A DNA stretch of 64,000 nt from DASQFQ01 sp038238015. GTDB lineage: Bacteria; Actinomycetota; Thermoleophilia; Solirubrobacterales; Solirubrobacteraceae. Position numbers and translations under genes: made by a program. Positions 23,559 through 32,202 of this stretch are shown here, piece after piece (the first letter of the stretch is position 1; every line of letters begins with the position of its first letter). The notes beneath the pieces were generated by a model, which made no database searches, was not told the origin of the DNA, and saw only the letters and a list, made by a program, of their open reading frames with translations. The stretch spans positions 85,782 to 149,781 of the forward strand of contig JBBRYA010000001.1 in NCBI GenBank assembly GCA_038238015.1, given 5' to 3'.

Positions 23559-24470
23559 ATGAGCGGCAACGGCCGCGTCGCGCCGCCCCCGAGCCTCGTC
23601 GACCTGGTGATCATCTCCGGGCTGTCGGGCGCGGGGAAGTCCTCGGCGATGAACGTCTTCGAGGACGCGGGGTACTTCTGCGTCGACAACCTCCCGGCGG
23701 AGATGATTCGCTCGCTCGCGGGGCTCTTCATGCACGGCGGCTCGCGCGTGGCGCGCGCGGCGGTCGTCTGCGACCTGCGCGGCGGCGAGTACTTCGCGCA
23801 GCTCGCCGCGGTGCTCGACGAACTGCACGTCGACGGGGTCAGCCACCGCGTGGTCTACCTGTGCGCGGATGAGCAGACGCTGCTCAACCGCTACAAGGAG
23901 ACGCGCCGCCGCCACCCGCTGGCGCCCGAGGGCAACGTGATCGACGGCATCCGCCGCGAGCAGGACCTGCTCGCCGCCGTCCGCGACCGCGCCGACCTGC
24001 AGATCGACACCTCCGGGCTGAGCGCGTCGATGCTGCGGCGCAAGGTCGCCGCCGACCTGCTCGAGCCCGAGTCCACCGGCCGCCTGGCCGTGACCTTCAC
24101 CTCCTTCGGGCACAAGCACGGCCCTCCGCGCGACGCCGACCTCGCCTTCGACGTGCGCTTCCTGGCCAATCCGCACTACGAGCCCGAGCTGCGGCCGCTG
24201 ACCGGCTTCGACGAGCGGATCGTCGAGTACGTCGGGCGCGACGGGCGCCTGCAGCAGTTCTACGACCACCTCGAGCCGCTGCTGGACTACCTGCTGCCCC
24301 AGTACGTCGCCGAGGGCAAGGCGCACCTGCTGATCGCGATCGGCTGCACCGGCGGCCGCCACCGCTCGGTCGTCGTCGCCGAGCACCTCGCCGGCCACTT
24401 CCGGCTCGACGGCGGGTACTTCGTCGAGGTCCAGCACCGCGACGTGGCGCGCGCGCCGATCCGCGCCTAG
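23559..24470 (+). CDS. rapZ: RapZ/YvcJ family nucleotide-binding protein
   Basis: P-loop GLSGAGKS (residues 21-28), the VDNLP block, the FGHKHGPPRDADLAFDVRFLANP core and the C-terminal IGCTGGRHRSV motif identify the YvcJ/RapZ family. The 303-residue length is standard. In actinobacteria this gene normally precedes yvcK and whiA, and its product is a GTP/ATP-binding regulator of RNA or cell-wall metabolism. Here gap follows after 70 bases instead. Confidence 0.95.
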   Translation: MSGNGRVAPPPSLVDLVIISGLSGAGKSSAMNVFEDAGYFCVDNLPAEMIRSLAGLFMHGGSRVARAAVVCDLRGGEYFAQLAAVLDELHVDGVSHRVVYLCADEQTLLNRYKETRRRHPLAPEGNVIDGIRREQDLLAAVRDRADLQIDTSGLSASMLRRKVAADLLEPESTGRLAVTFTSFGHKHGPPRDADLAFDVRFLANPHYEPELRPLTGFDERIVEYVGRDGRLQQFYDHLEPLLDYLLPQYVAEGKAHLLIAIGCTGGRHRSVVVAEHLAGHFRLDGGYFVEVQHRDVARAPIRA

Positions 24471-24540
24471 GCGCCCTCTCAGGGGCCCGAGGCGCTAGCC
24501 TGCGGCGCCAAGGGCAGGCGATCCGGAGGGTGTTCAAGAC

Positions 24541-25560
24541 ATGTCGGTACGGGTGGGGATCAACGGCTTCGGCCGGATCGGCCGCAACGTGTTCCGCGCG
24601 GCGCACGAGCGAAACGCGGACATCGAGTGGGTGGCGGTCAACGACCTGACCGACGCCAGGACGCTGGCGCACCTGCTCAAGTACGACTCGACCCTCGGGC
24701 CGTTCCCCGGCACCGTGGAGGTCTCGGGCGACTCGATCGTGGTGGACGGCACGGAGATCAGGGTGCTCGCCGAGCGCGACCCGGGCGCGCTGCCCTGGGG
24801 CGACCTCGGCGCCGACGTCGTCATCGAGTCCACGGGCTTCTTCACCAAGCGCGAGGATGCGGCCAAGCACCTCGAGGCCGGCGCGCAGAAGGTGATCATC
24901 TCGGCCCCGGCGACCGACCCCGACGTCACCGTCGCGCTGGGCGTCAACTTCGACGACGCCTACGACCCCGATCAGCACCACATCATCTCCAACGCCTCCT
25001 GCACGACCAACTGCCTCGCCCCAGTCGCCAAGGTGCTGCACGAGGCGGTCGGCATCGAGCGCGGGCTGATGACCACGATCCACGCCTACACGGCCGACCA
25101 GCGCCTGCAGGACATGCCCCACTCCGACCTGCGCCGGGCGCGCGCCGCCGCGATCAACCTGATCCCCGCGAGCACCGGCGCCGCCAAGGCGGTCGGGCTG
25201 GTACTCCCCGAGCTCGAGGGCAAGCTGACCGGCTTCGCGATCCGCGCGCCGCTCCCGACGGGCTCGGTCGTGGACCTCACCGCCGTCGTGTCCCGCGAGA
25301 CCTCGGTGGAGGAGATCAACGAGGCGTTCAAGGGCAAGTCCGACACCGGGGCGCTCGAGGGCATCCTGCGCTACACCGACGACCCGATCGTGTCCTCGGA
25401 CATCGTCAAGACGACGCACTCGGCGATCTTCGACTCCGAGCTGACCGTGGTGCTCGACGGCACGCTGGTCAAGGTCGTCGCCTGGTACGACAACGAGTGG
25501 GGGTACTCCAACCGCTGCGTCGAGCTCGCGCAGCGCGTCCTGGTGCATGCGCACGCTTGA
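24541..25560 (+). CDS. gap: glyceraldehyde-3-phosphate dehydrogenase
   Basis: A Rossmann motif INGFGRIGR opens the protein, and the catalytic SNASCTTNCLAP (Cys about residue 155) follows. The phosphate-site block STGAAKAVGLVLPEL and the terminal WYDNEWGYSNRC are both present. It oxidises G3P to 1,3-bisphosphoglycerate with NAD. GGAGG lies about ten bases upstream of ATG 24541. Its stop overlaps the pgk start by 14 bases, starting a four-gene glycolytic operon. Confidence 0.97.
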   Translation: MSVRVGINGFGRIGRNVFRAAHERNADIEWVAVNDLTDARTLAHLLKYDSTLGPFPGTVEVSGDSIVVDGTEIRVLAERDPGALPWGDLGADVVIESTGFFTKREDAAKHLEAGAQKVIISAPATDPDVTVALGVNFDDAYDPDQHHIISNASCTTNCLAPVAKVLHEAVGIERGLMTTIHAYTADQRLQDMPHSDLRRARAAAINLIPASTGAAKAVGLVLPELEGKLTGFAIRAPLPTGSVVDLTAVVSRETSVEEINEAFKGKSDTGALEGILRYTDDPIVSSDIVKTTHSAIFDSELTVVLDGTLVKVVAWYDNEWGYSNRCVELAQRVLVHAHA

Positions 25561-26677
25561 CGACCTCGACGTCGAGGGCAAGCGGGTCCTCGTCCGGGTG
25601 GACTTCAACGTTCCCCTGAAGGACGGCGCCATCACCGACGACTCGCGGATCCAGGGCGCGCTGCCGACCCTGCGCGAGCTGCGCTCCAAGGGAGCGCGAC
25701 TGCTGCTCGCCGCCCACCTCGGCCGCCCGAAGGGTCGCGAGCCCGAGCTGTCGCTCGCGCCGGTCGCGGCGCGGCTCTCGGAGCTGCTGGGCGAGGACGT
25801 GGCGCTCGCCCCCGATCTCGACGACGTGCCCGGCGGGAACGTGGTGATGCTCGAGAACGTGCGTTACGAGCCCGGGGAGACCGAGAACGATCGCGCGCTG
25901 GCCGGGCGCTACGCCGCGCTGGCCGACCTCTACGTCAACGACGCCTTCGGCGCCGCCCATCGCGCCCATGCCTCCACTGAGGCGGTGGCGCACCTGCTGC
26001 CCTCCGCCGCCGGCCGGCTGCTCGAGCGCGAGGTGGCGACGCTGACGGGCATCCTCGAGGCGCCGCGGCGCCCGCTTGTGGCGGTGGTCGGCGGCGCCAA
26101 GGTGACCGACAAGATCGGCGTGCTCGACGCGTTCCTGGACCGCGCCGACGCGGTGCTGATCGGCGGGGCGATGTGCTTCCCGTTCTTCAAGGCCGAGGGC
26201 CACGACGTCGGGGACTCGCTGTGCGAGGCCGAGGGCGTCGAGCCCGCGCGCGAGGCGGAGGCCAAGGGGGAGGGCAAGCTCGGGCTCCCCGACGACCTCG
26301 TCGCGGGTCGCGCGTTCTCCGCCGACACTGAGGTCGACGCGCTCGACGGGATCGACGTCCCCGACGGCTGGATGGGCCTCGACATCGGGCCCCGCAGCGC
26401 GAAGCGCTACGCCGAGACGATCGCGGGCGCGGGCACCGTGTTCTGGAACGGCCCGATGGGCGCCTTCGAGCTCGAGCCGTTCGCGGCCGGCACGCGCATC
26501 GTGGCCGAGGCCGTCGCGGCGGCGCCGGGCACCACGGTCGTCGGCGGTGGGGACTCGGTGGCCGCGCTCAGGCAGTTCGGCCTGGCCGAGAAGGTCGACC
26601 ACGTCTCGACCGGCGGCGGCGCGACGCTGGAGCTGATCGAGGGCAAGCCCCTGCCCGGCGTGGAGGCGCTGTCGTGA
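25547..26677 (+). CDS. pgk: phosphoglycerate kinase
   Basis: The signature RVLVRVDFNVPLKDG lies at the N-terminus, followed by AAHLGRPKG and the nucleotide-site block GGGDSVAAL with the terminal STGGGATLELIEG. At 376 residues it is slightly shorter than usual. The ATG at 25547 lies inside the last codons of gap in another frame, so translation is probably coupled. It generates ATP from 1,3-bisphosphoglycerate. Confidence 0.97.
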   Translation: MRTLDDLDVEGKRVLVRVDFNVPLKDGAITDDSRIQGALPTLRELRSKGARLLLAAHLGRPKGREPELSLAPVAARLSELLGEDVALAPDLDDVPGGNVVMLENVRYEPGETENDRALAGRYAALADLYVNDAFGAAHRAHASTEAVAHLLPSAAGRLLEREVATLTGILEAPRRPLVAVVGGAKVTDKIGVLDAFLDRADAVLIGGAMCFPFFKAEGHDVGDSLCEAEGVEPAREAEAKGEGKLGLPDDLVAGRAFSADTEVDALDGIDVPDGWMGLDIGPRSAKRYAETIAGAGTVFWNGPMGAFELEPFAAGTRIVAEAVAAAPGTTVVGGGDSVAALRQFGLAEKVDHVSTGGGATLELIEGKPLPGVEALS

Positions 26678-27444
26678 CCCGCACGCCCCTGATCGCCGGC
26701 AACTGGAAGATGCACAAGACGATCGCCGAGGCCGAGCGCTTCATCCAGTCGCTGCTGCCGCTCGTGTCCTCGGTCGAGGACGTGGACGTCGCGGTTTGCG
26801 TACCGTTCCTGACGCTGCAGGCGCTCGTCGACTCCGCCCGCGGCTCGCGCGTGGAGATCTTCGCCCAGACCATGCACGAGGCCGACGACGGGGCGTTCAC
26901 CGGAGAGGTCTCGCCGCAGATGCTCTCCGAGATCGACGTGGCGGGCGTGGTGCTCGGACATTCCGAGCGGCGCCAGCTGTTCGGCGAGACCGACCGTGCG
27001 CTGCAGCTGAAGGTCGCGGCGGCGCTGCAGTGGGACCTTGCCCCGATCCTCTGCGTCGGCGAGACCGAGGAGGAGCGCGAGCGCGGCGACATGGAGCGCA
27101 AGCTGCGCCACCAGGTCCGCGAGGGCCTGGAGAAGGTCGAGGTCGCGCGGCTCCCCGAGGTGGTGGTGGCCTACGAGCCGATCTGGGCGATCGGCACCGG
27201 CAAGGTCGCGACGCCGGAGCAGGCGCAGGAGGCGGTTGGCTTCGTCCGCGCGCTGGTCGAGGACATCGACAAGGAGGCCGGCGGGCAGGTGCGCATCCTC
27301 TACGGCGGCTCGCTCAAGCCCGACAACGCGCAGGAGCTGCTGGCGCTGCCCGACGTCGACGGCGCGCTGGTCGGCGGCGCGAGCCTCGAGCCCGCAGACC
27401 TCGCGGCCATCGTCGAGACCGCCCAGGCCCTGCGCACCGCGTGA
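26674..27444 (+). CDS. tpiA: triosephosphate isomerase
   Basis: GNWKMHK (Lys 12), the catalytic His block GHSERRQLFGE and YEPIWAIGTG with the catalytic Glu (about residue 167) are intact, and the phosphate loop YGGSLKPDN follows. GTG 26674 overlaps the pgk stop (GTGA). It interconverts dihydroxyacetone phosphate and G3P. Confidence 0.97.
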   Translation: MTRTPLIAGNWKMHKTIAEAERFIQSLLPLVSSVEDVDVAVCVPFLTLQALVDSARGSRVEIFAQTMHEADDGAFTGEVSPQMLSEIDVAGVVLGHSERRQLFGETDRALQLKVAAALQWDLAPILCVGETEEERERGDMERKLRHQVREGLEKVEVARLPEVVVAYEPIWAIGTGKVATPEQAQEAVGFVRALVEDIDKEAGGQVRILYGGSLKPDNAQELLALPDVDGALVGGASLEPADLAAIVETAQALRTA

Positions 27445-28964
27445 TGGCCGCGCCCGAGCGCCCCGTCTGCCTTGTGATCCTCGACGGCTGGGGGCTCGCG
27501 CCGGACGGCCCGGGCAACGCGGTGGCGCTCGCCGCCACGCCCGTCTTCGACGCGCTCTGGGAGCGCCACGACCACACGCGGCTGACGGCCTGCGGCCCCG
27601 CGGTCGGCCTGCCGGAGGGCCAGATGGGCAACTCCGAGGTCGGCCATCTCAACCTCGGAGCGGGCGCCGTGGTCCGCCAGGACCTGATGCGGATCGACGA
27701 GGCGATCGAGGACGGCTCGCTCGCTGAGAACGACGTGCTCTCCGAGGCGATGGCCGATGCCCCGCGCCTGCATCTGATCGGGCTCGTCTCCGACGGCGGC
27801 GTGCACTCCGCCGACCGCCACCTCGACGCGCTGATCGACCTCGCCGCCGAGCGCGGCGTGCAGGACCTCGTGGTGCACGCGTTCACCGACGGGCGCGACA
27901 CCTCGCCGACCGCGGGCGCCGGGAGCCTCGCGGCGGTCGAGCGGCGCCTGCACGAGGCCGGCGGCCGCGTCGGGACGGTGATCGGCCGCTACTTCGCGAT
28001 GGACCGCGACACGCGCTGGGACCGCACGCAGAAGGCCTATGACCTGCTCGTGGAGGGCGAGGGCGAGCACCACGCCGACAGCGGCGAGCAGGCGGTCAAG
28101 GACGCCTACGAGCGCGACGAGACCGACGAGTTCATCACCGCCACGACGATCGGCGAGGAGTCCGCGATCCGCCCGGGGGACTCCGTGATCGCCTTCAACT
28201 TCCGCCCCGACCGCATGCGCCAGCTCACCCAGGCGCTGGCCGAGAAGGGCTTCGGAGAGGTCGAGCGCGGCGACGCAGCACCCCTCGAGCGCTACGCGAC
28301 GCTGACCGAGTACGAGGAGGGCTGGCCCTACCCGGTGGCGTTCCCGCCCGACCGGCCCGAGGTGACCATGGCGACCGTGCTCAGCGGCGCCGGCCTCAAG
28401 CAGCTCCACGTCGCCGAGACCGAGAAGTACCCGCACGTCACGTACTTCTTCAACGGCGGCGAGGAACACCCCTACGAGGGCGAGATCCGCGCGCTGGTGG
28501 ACTCCCCGCGCGACGTCCCGACCTACGACCACAAGCCGGAGATGAGCGCGCGCGAGGCGACCGAGGCGTTCCTCGAGCACTGGCGCGACGACGAGCCGGC
28601 GTTCGCGATCATCAACTTCGCCAACGCGGACATGGTCGGCCACACCGGGGTGATCGAGGCCGCGGTGACGGCGGTCGAGACCGTCGACGAGTGCCTCGGG
28701 CGCGTGATCGAGGCGGTCCACGAGCGCGGCGGGGCGTGCCTGGTGACCGCCGATCATGGCAACGCCGAGGAGATGCTCGAGGAGGACGGCTCGCCCGACA
28801 CGGCGCATTCGCTCAACCAGGTGCCGTTCCTGGTCACGCTCGACGAGGCGCGGATGGACGGCGAGGGCATCCTCGCCGACGTCGCCCCGACGGCACTGGC
28901 GCTGATGGGGATCGAGCAGCCGTCGGAGATGACCGGCCGCTCGCTACTGCGCTCCGATCCGTAG
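27444..28964 (+). CDS. gpmI: 2,3-bisphosphoglycerate-independent phosphoglycerate mutase
   Basis: ATG 27444 overlaps the tpiA stop (TGATG), giving the standard length of 506 residues. ILDGWG near the start, the catalytic Ser in NSEVGHLN (Ser 64), DGRDTSP, and the metal-site NFANADMVGHTG and TADHGNAE motifs define the alkaline-phosphatase-fold mutase. It requires Mn. Its last 21 bases overlap the 3' end of the convergent M36 protease gene. Confidence 0.97.
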   Translation: MAAPERPVCLVILDGWGLAPDGPGNAVALAATPVFDALWERHDHTRLTACGPAVGLPEGQMGNSEVGHLNLGAGAVVRQDLMRIDEAIEDGSLAENDVLSEAMADAPRLHLIGLVSDGGVHSADRHLDALIDLAAERGVQDLVVHAFTDGRDTSPTAGAGSLAAVERRLHEAGGRVGTVIGRYFAMDRDTRWDRTQKAYDLLVEGEGEHHADSGEQAVKDAYERDETDEFITATTIGEESAIRPGDSVIAFNFRPDRMRQLTQALAEKGFGEVERGDAAPLERYATLTEYEEGWPYPVAFPPDRPEVTMATVLSGAGLKQLHVAETEKYPHVTYFFNGGEEHPYEGEIRALVDSPRDVPTYDHKPEMSAREATEAFLEHWRDDEPAFAIINFANADMVGHTGVIEAAVTAVETVDECLGRVIEAVHERGGACLVTADHGNAEEMLEEDGSPDTAHSLNQVPFLVTLDEARMDGEGILADVAPTALALMGIEQPSEMTGRSLLRSDP

Positions 28965-31568
28965 CTGCACGGTCTTCGTGGCCGACCCCCCGCCGGGGAG
29001 GGCCAGTTTCAGCGTGACCTTCAGCCGGCGGCGCCTGAGGGCGCGCAGGCCGGTGCGGGTGAGCCTGACGCGGACCTGGACCGAGGAGTCCTTGGTGACC
29101 CGCAGCGACGCTCCGCCAAGGCGCGTCCGGCCGCTCAGCACGGACACCTTGGCGGTGCCGGAGGGAGCCCGCGCCGCGAAGTTGACGCGAATGCCGAAGC
29201 GACCCCGGCGATCGACCGTGATGCGCCCGGGGGCGATGAGCGTCGCCAGCGGGGTCGTGGCCCCTGCCTTCGGAGCGGCGCCGGGGCCAGCGGCGGCCGA
29301 GGGGCCCGGCGTGGGCGTGGACGCCGCCGCGGGTGCGGTCACCTGGATGGTGCGCGAGGTGCCGGCGGTGTTCTGACCGTCGTCGACGACGGTCACCGTG
29401 GTCGCGAAGCTCCCGGGCGCCGGGTAGCTGAAGTCCGTCGCCGGCCCGGAGGTCGTGCGGTCGACGCTGCCGTTGCCGTCGAAGTCCCAGCGGTACTCGC
29501 GGATGACCCCGTCCGCGTCCTGGCTCGCACTCGCATCGAGATGCGCGGGCGCGCCTGTCGCGACGCTCGCCGGTGCCGAGAGGCTGGCCGAGGGCGCCGC
29601 ATCGGCAGGCCTCGCGAAGCCCTCGGTCGGGCTGGTGGTGGTGCTGCTGGCTGAGGACGCGTCCGTGCCCATGCCGCGAGCGCTGAAGACGCGCCACAGT
29701 GCCGCCTGGTGGTGCCCGCCGGAGCGCGCGACGTCGGCGTCGAGGATCGCGTTGCGCTCGTCGAGGAAGCTCGGGGAGGCGTTTGAGCCGCGCATGCCGT
29801 CCGTCACCAGTGTCTCGGCCACCGGCGCGCCGAGCTCGTTGCGGAGATCCCACAGCGTCTCGCCCCAGATCTCGCCGTCGTAGTGCACCTCCGCGCCGGG
29901 CTTGATACGGCCGAAGTCGCCGTAGGTGTAGCCGCCCGGGCCCGCGGTCCCGTGACCCGGGCACACCGAGCCCGGCGCCCCGACGGGGCAGTCGAGCGCC
30001 TGGCTGCGGATCGAGTGCGGGACCGAGTCGACGTACTCGCCCATGTCGACTTCGCCCGGAGCCGTGGTGTCGGTCTCCAGGCCCTGATTGACCAGCATGT
30101 CCTTCGCGTAGAAGTCGCTCCAGGCCTCGCTCATCGCCCCCGACTGGGCGGTGCCGAGCGCCTGCGAGCCGTCGCCGAAGGTGACCAGGCGACTGGAGAG
30201 CCCGTGGGTGTACTCGTGATAGACGATCGCCGCGTCGTCGCCGCCGTTGACGTCGCGGAACGGCGATACGGTGCCGTTCTTGTAGAACAGGTACATCTGC
30301 ATCCGCGGCGCCTGGCCGTCGGGCGGTGTGAACATGTTCGCGTTGTCGCGGTGCGAGCCGTCCGTGATCCCGGCTCCGTCGTCGGTCTCCAAGATCAGCG
30401 GGTCGCTGTTCTCGAACGCCCCGTCGGCGGCGCTGAAGCCGATCGGCGCCGCGGCCAGGTGGTCGTGGAAGGCGTTGACGTAGACGAAGGCCTGGACCGC
30501 GTCCTGCTGGCGGTTGGTCTGCCACGAGGTCGGCGCGTCGAAGTCCCACGAGCACTGGGGGCCGTCTGTGCATGCCCCGGCGGCTTGCGCGAAGGGCGTG
30601 AAGGCGAACGAGAACCCGCCGCCGGTGCGGTTGACCTCCTCGCTCGCCGCCGCCGCGTTGTTGTCGTTGACGTCCGAGTACGTGTGGGCGAACGGGCCCG
30701 TGAGGTTCGCGGCGCCCGAGTTCATCCAGCCCCGCGCCTCGAGATCCACCGCCGCCTGCGAGCCGCCTGCCGAGGCACCGGGGAACTTGCCCCAGGCCAG
30801 CGCCGGAGCGGCCTCGCTGACGAGGTCCTGGCGGTGAAGGATGGCCCCGGAGCCGGCATCGACGAGCGTCAGGTACACGGTCTGCGTGCCGGCGTCCACG
30901 GTCACCGCCCAGGCCAGTCGCAGCGCGGACTCCGTCCGGTAGAGCACCAGCGAGGCGTCGCCGGGGCGCAGCGGGGCCCCGGCGTCGCGGTACGCGCGCC
31001 GCACGGCCTCAGCCGCGTCCAGCCGTGGCCTGGTGTCGGCCTCGGCGACCCCGCGAACGGGAGCACCCTGCAACGAGACCAGACGGCCGTCGGGGGCGAC
31101 CGTCGCCCGCAGGTCGCCCTGGAAGACGGGGATCGAGCCTGCCTGCTGGCGCCAGCGCAGGTACAGCGCGCCGCCCGGTGCGCTGAGCCTGCGGTCGAGC
31201 ACGAGCGAGTCGAGGTCCGCGGGCGCCAGCCCGATCGCGCCGGCGTTCTCGCGGATGTAGCGCTCGGTTGCGCCGACGCGGTCGCTGGAGCGCAGGCCGG
31301 TCAGCGTCCCGCCGGCCTTGGCGATCCGCAGCGCGGTGCCCGTGACCGGATCGACGTCGATGCTGGCGCCGCGTCCGAGCGCGCGGCGCAGGGCGCCGCG
31401 CGCGGCCGCGGCTCCCGGGATCGCGGGGGCGCCGGTGGGCGCCGCGTCTGCGCGAACGTCGAGGTAGGGCAAGGCGGGCGCAGCAGCAGCGGTCACCGCG
31501 CGGGCGGTCGCGGGGGCTCCCGCGAGCAGCGCGATGGCAAGGACGGCCTTGGGGATCGGATTGCGCAC
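28944..31568 (-). CDS. secreted M36 (fungalysin-type) metalloprotease with PKD domain
   Basis: GTG 31568 is preferred because it begins directly with a signal peptide (VRNPIPKAVLAIALLAG...ATARA). Longer frames to 31679 add an unlikely leader. The 874-residue product has an N-terminal FTP/PepSY-type propeptide and a catalytic domain with HEYTH (zinc ligands) and downstream SEAWSDF (third ligand Glu). A PKD domain follows (LDASASQDADGVIREYRWDFDG), then a Pro/Ala linker and a C-terminal beta-domain (VRVRLTRTGLRALRRRRLKV). It is an exported endopeptidase. Overlap with gpmI by 21 bases at the 3' end is unusual. Confidence 0.9.
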   Translation of the reverse strand: MRNPIPKAVLAIALLAGAPATARAVTAAAAPALPYLDVRADAAPTGAPAIPGAAAARGALRRALGRGASIDVDPVTGTALRIAKAGGTLTGLRSSDRVGATERYIRENAGAIGLAPADLDSLVLDRRLSAPGGALYLRWRQQAGSIPVFQGDLRATVAPDGRLVSLQGAPVRGVAEADTRPRLDAAEAVRRAYRDAGAPLRPGDASLVLYRTESALRLAWAVTVDAGTQTVYLTLVDAGSGAILHRQDLVSEAAPALAWGKFPGASAGGSQAAVDLEARGWMNSGAANLTGPFAHTYSDVNDNNAAAASEEVNRTGGGFSFAFTPFAQAAGACTDGPQCSWDFDAPTSWQTNRQQDAVQAFVYVNAFHDHLAAAPIGFSAADGAFENSDPLILETDDGAGITDGSHRDNANMFTPPDGQAPRMQMYLFYKNGTVSPFRDVNGGDDAAIVYHEYTHGLSSRLVTFGDGSQALGTAQSGAMSEAWSDFYAKDMLVNQGLETDTTAPGEVDMGEYVDSVPHSIRSQALDCPVGAPGSVCPGHGTAGPGGYTYGDFGRIKPGAEVHYDGEIWGETLWDLRNELGAPVAETLVTDGMRGSNASPSFLDERNAILDADVARSGGHHQAALWRVFSARGMGTDASSASSTTTSPTEGFARPADAAPSASLSAPASVATGAPAHLDASASQDADGVIREYRWDFDGNGSVDRTTSGPATDFSYPAPGSFATTVTVVDDGQNTAGTSRTIQVTAPAAASTPTPGPSAAAGPGAAPKAGATTPLATLIAPGRITVDRRGRFGIRVNFAARAPSGTAKVSVLSGRTRLGGASLRVTKDSSVQVRVRLTRTGLRALRRRRLKVTLKLALPGGGSATKTVQLRIGAQ

Positions 31569-31692
31569 GCGAGCACTGTCGCGAGATCTCCGCCCAATGA
31601 CAAGTCCGGCAGACTTATAGGCCATCGGCGAGCGCTCGAGCCATCCGCACGGCTTCGGGCTCGTCCAGGATGGGTTCAACGACTAGCCAGGC

Positions 31693-31708
31693 GATTGCGC
31701 ATGCAATC
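31693..31708. promoter_or_regulatory. palindrome upstream of marR, candidate operator
   Basis: GATTGC and GCAATC form perfect arms around GCAT. The element lies 23 bases before the MarR start, in the divergent promoter region shared with the M36 protease. Size and placement fit a MarR-family autoregulatory operator. Confidence 0.45.
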
Positions 31709-31717
31709 AGGTCTGGC

Positions 31718-31723
31718 TACCCT
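31718..31723 (+). promoter_or_regulatory. candidate -10 element of marR
   Basis: TACCCT ends eight bases before ATG 31732, too near for a ribosome binding site, which suggests leaderless transcription. Confidence 0.35.
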
Positions 31724-31731
31724 CTAGGCGC

Positions 31732-32202
31732 ATGGCCGCTCCACTCACGGACTCGGGTGAGCTCGAGTCAACCGAGCTCGCCGCCTGGCGCGGGCTGTTG
31801 CGCGTCCACAGCGCACTGGTCAAGGCGCTCGACGCTGAGCTCGAGGCCGCCCACGGGCTGCCGCTGAGCTCCTACGAGGTGCTGCTGTACCTCGCCTCCA
31901 CCCCGGAGAAGCAGTTGCGCATGGCCGAGCTGGCCGAGCACGTCCTGCTCAGCCGCTCCGGGATGACGCGGCTGATCGATCGCCTCGAGCGCGACGGGCT
32001 GGTGGCGCGCAACACCTGCACGCGCGACGGCCGCGGCTGCTACGCGGCGCTCACCCCCGCCGGCGAGGAGCTGCTCGCCCAGGCTCGCACGACCCACCTC
32101 AACGGGGTGCGCGAGCGCTTCATCGCGCACTTCGCCACGGACGAGCTGCACGTGCTGGCGGCGTTCTGGGAGCGCGTGGTGCCCGGCTCCGCCGCCACCT
32201 AG
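31732..32202 (+). CDS. MarR-family transcriptional regulator
   Basis: A 156-residue winged-helix protein. The MarR core runs from SSYEVLLYLAS through LRMAELAEHVLLSRSGMTRL (recognition helix) to the wing DRDGLVARNTC-like segment (ERDGLVARNTCTRDGRGCYAALT). Helices at both ends form the dimer interface. Cys residues near the wing could sense oxidants, which is speculative. Its stop abuts the tgt start, so the two are probably one transcript. It also faces the M36 protease gene across a palindrome. Confidence 0.88.
   Translation: MAAPLTDSGELESTELAAWRGLLRVHSALVKALDAELEAAHGLPLSSYEVLLYLASTPEKQLRMAELAEHVLLSRSGMTRLIDRLERDGLVARNTCTRDGRGCYAALTPAGEELLAQARTTHLNGVRERFIAHFATDELHVLAAFWERVVPGSAAT

Noticed and set aside
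21566..23731. 721-residue minus-strand frame opposite uvrC
   Set aside because: Shadow produced by codon bias; the plus strand is an unambiguous UvrC.
24471..24540. remnant of whiA or yvcK between rapZ and gap
   Set aside because: Only 70 bases, filled by spacer, a TAGCCT element and the gap ribosome binding site.
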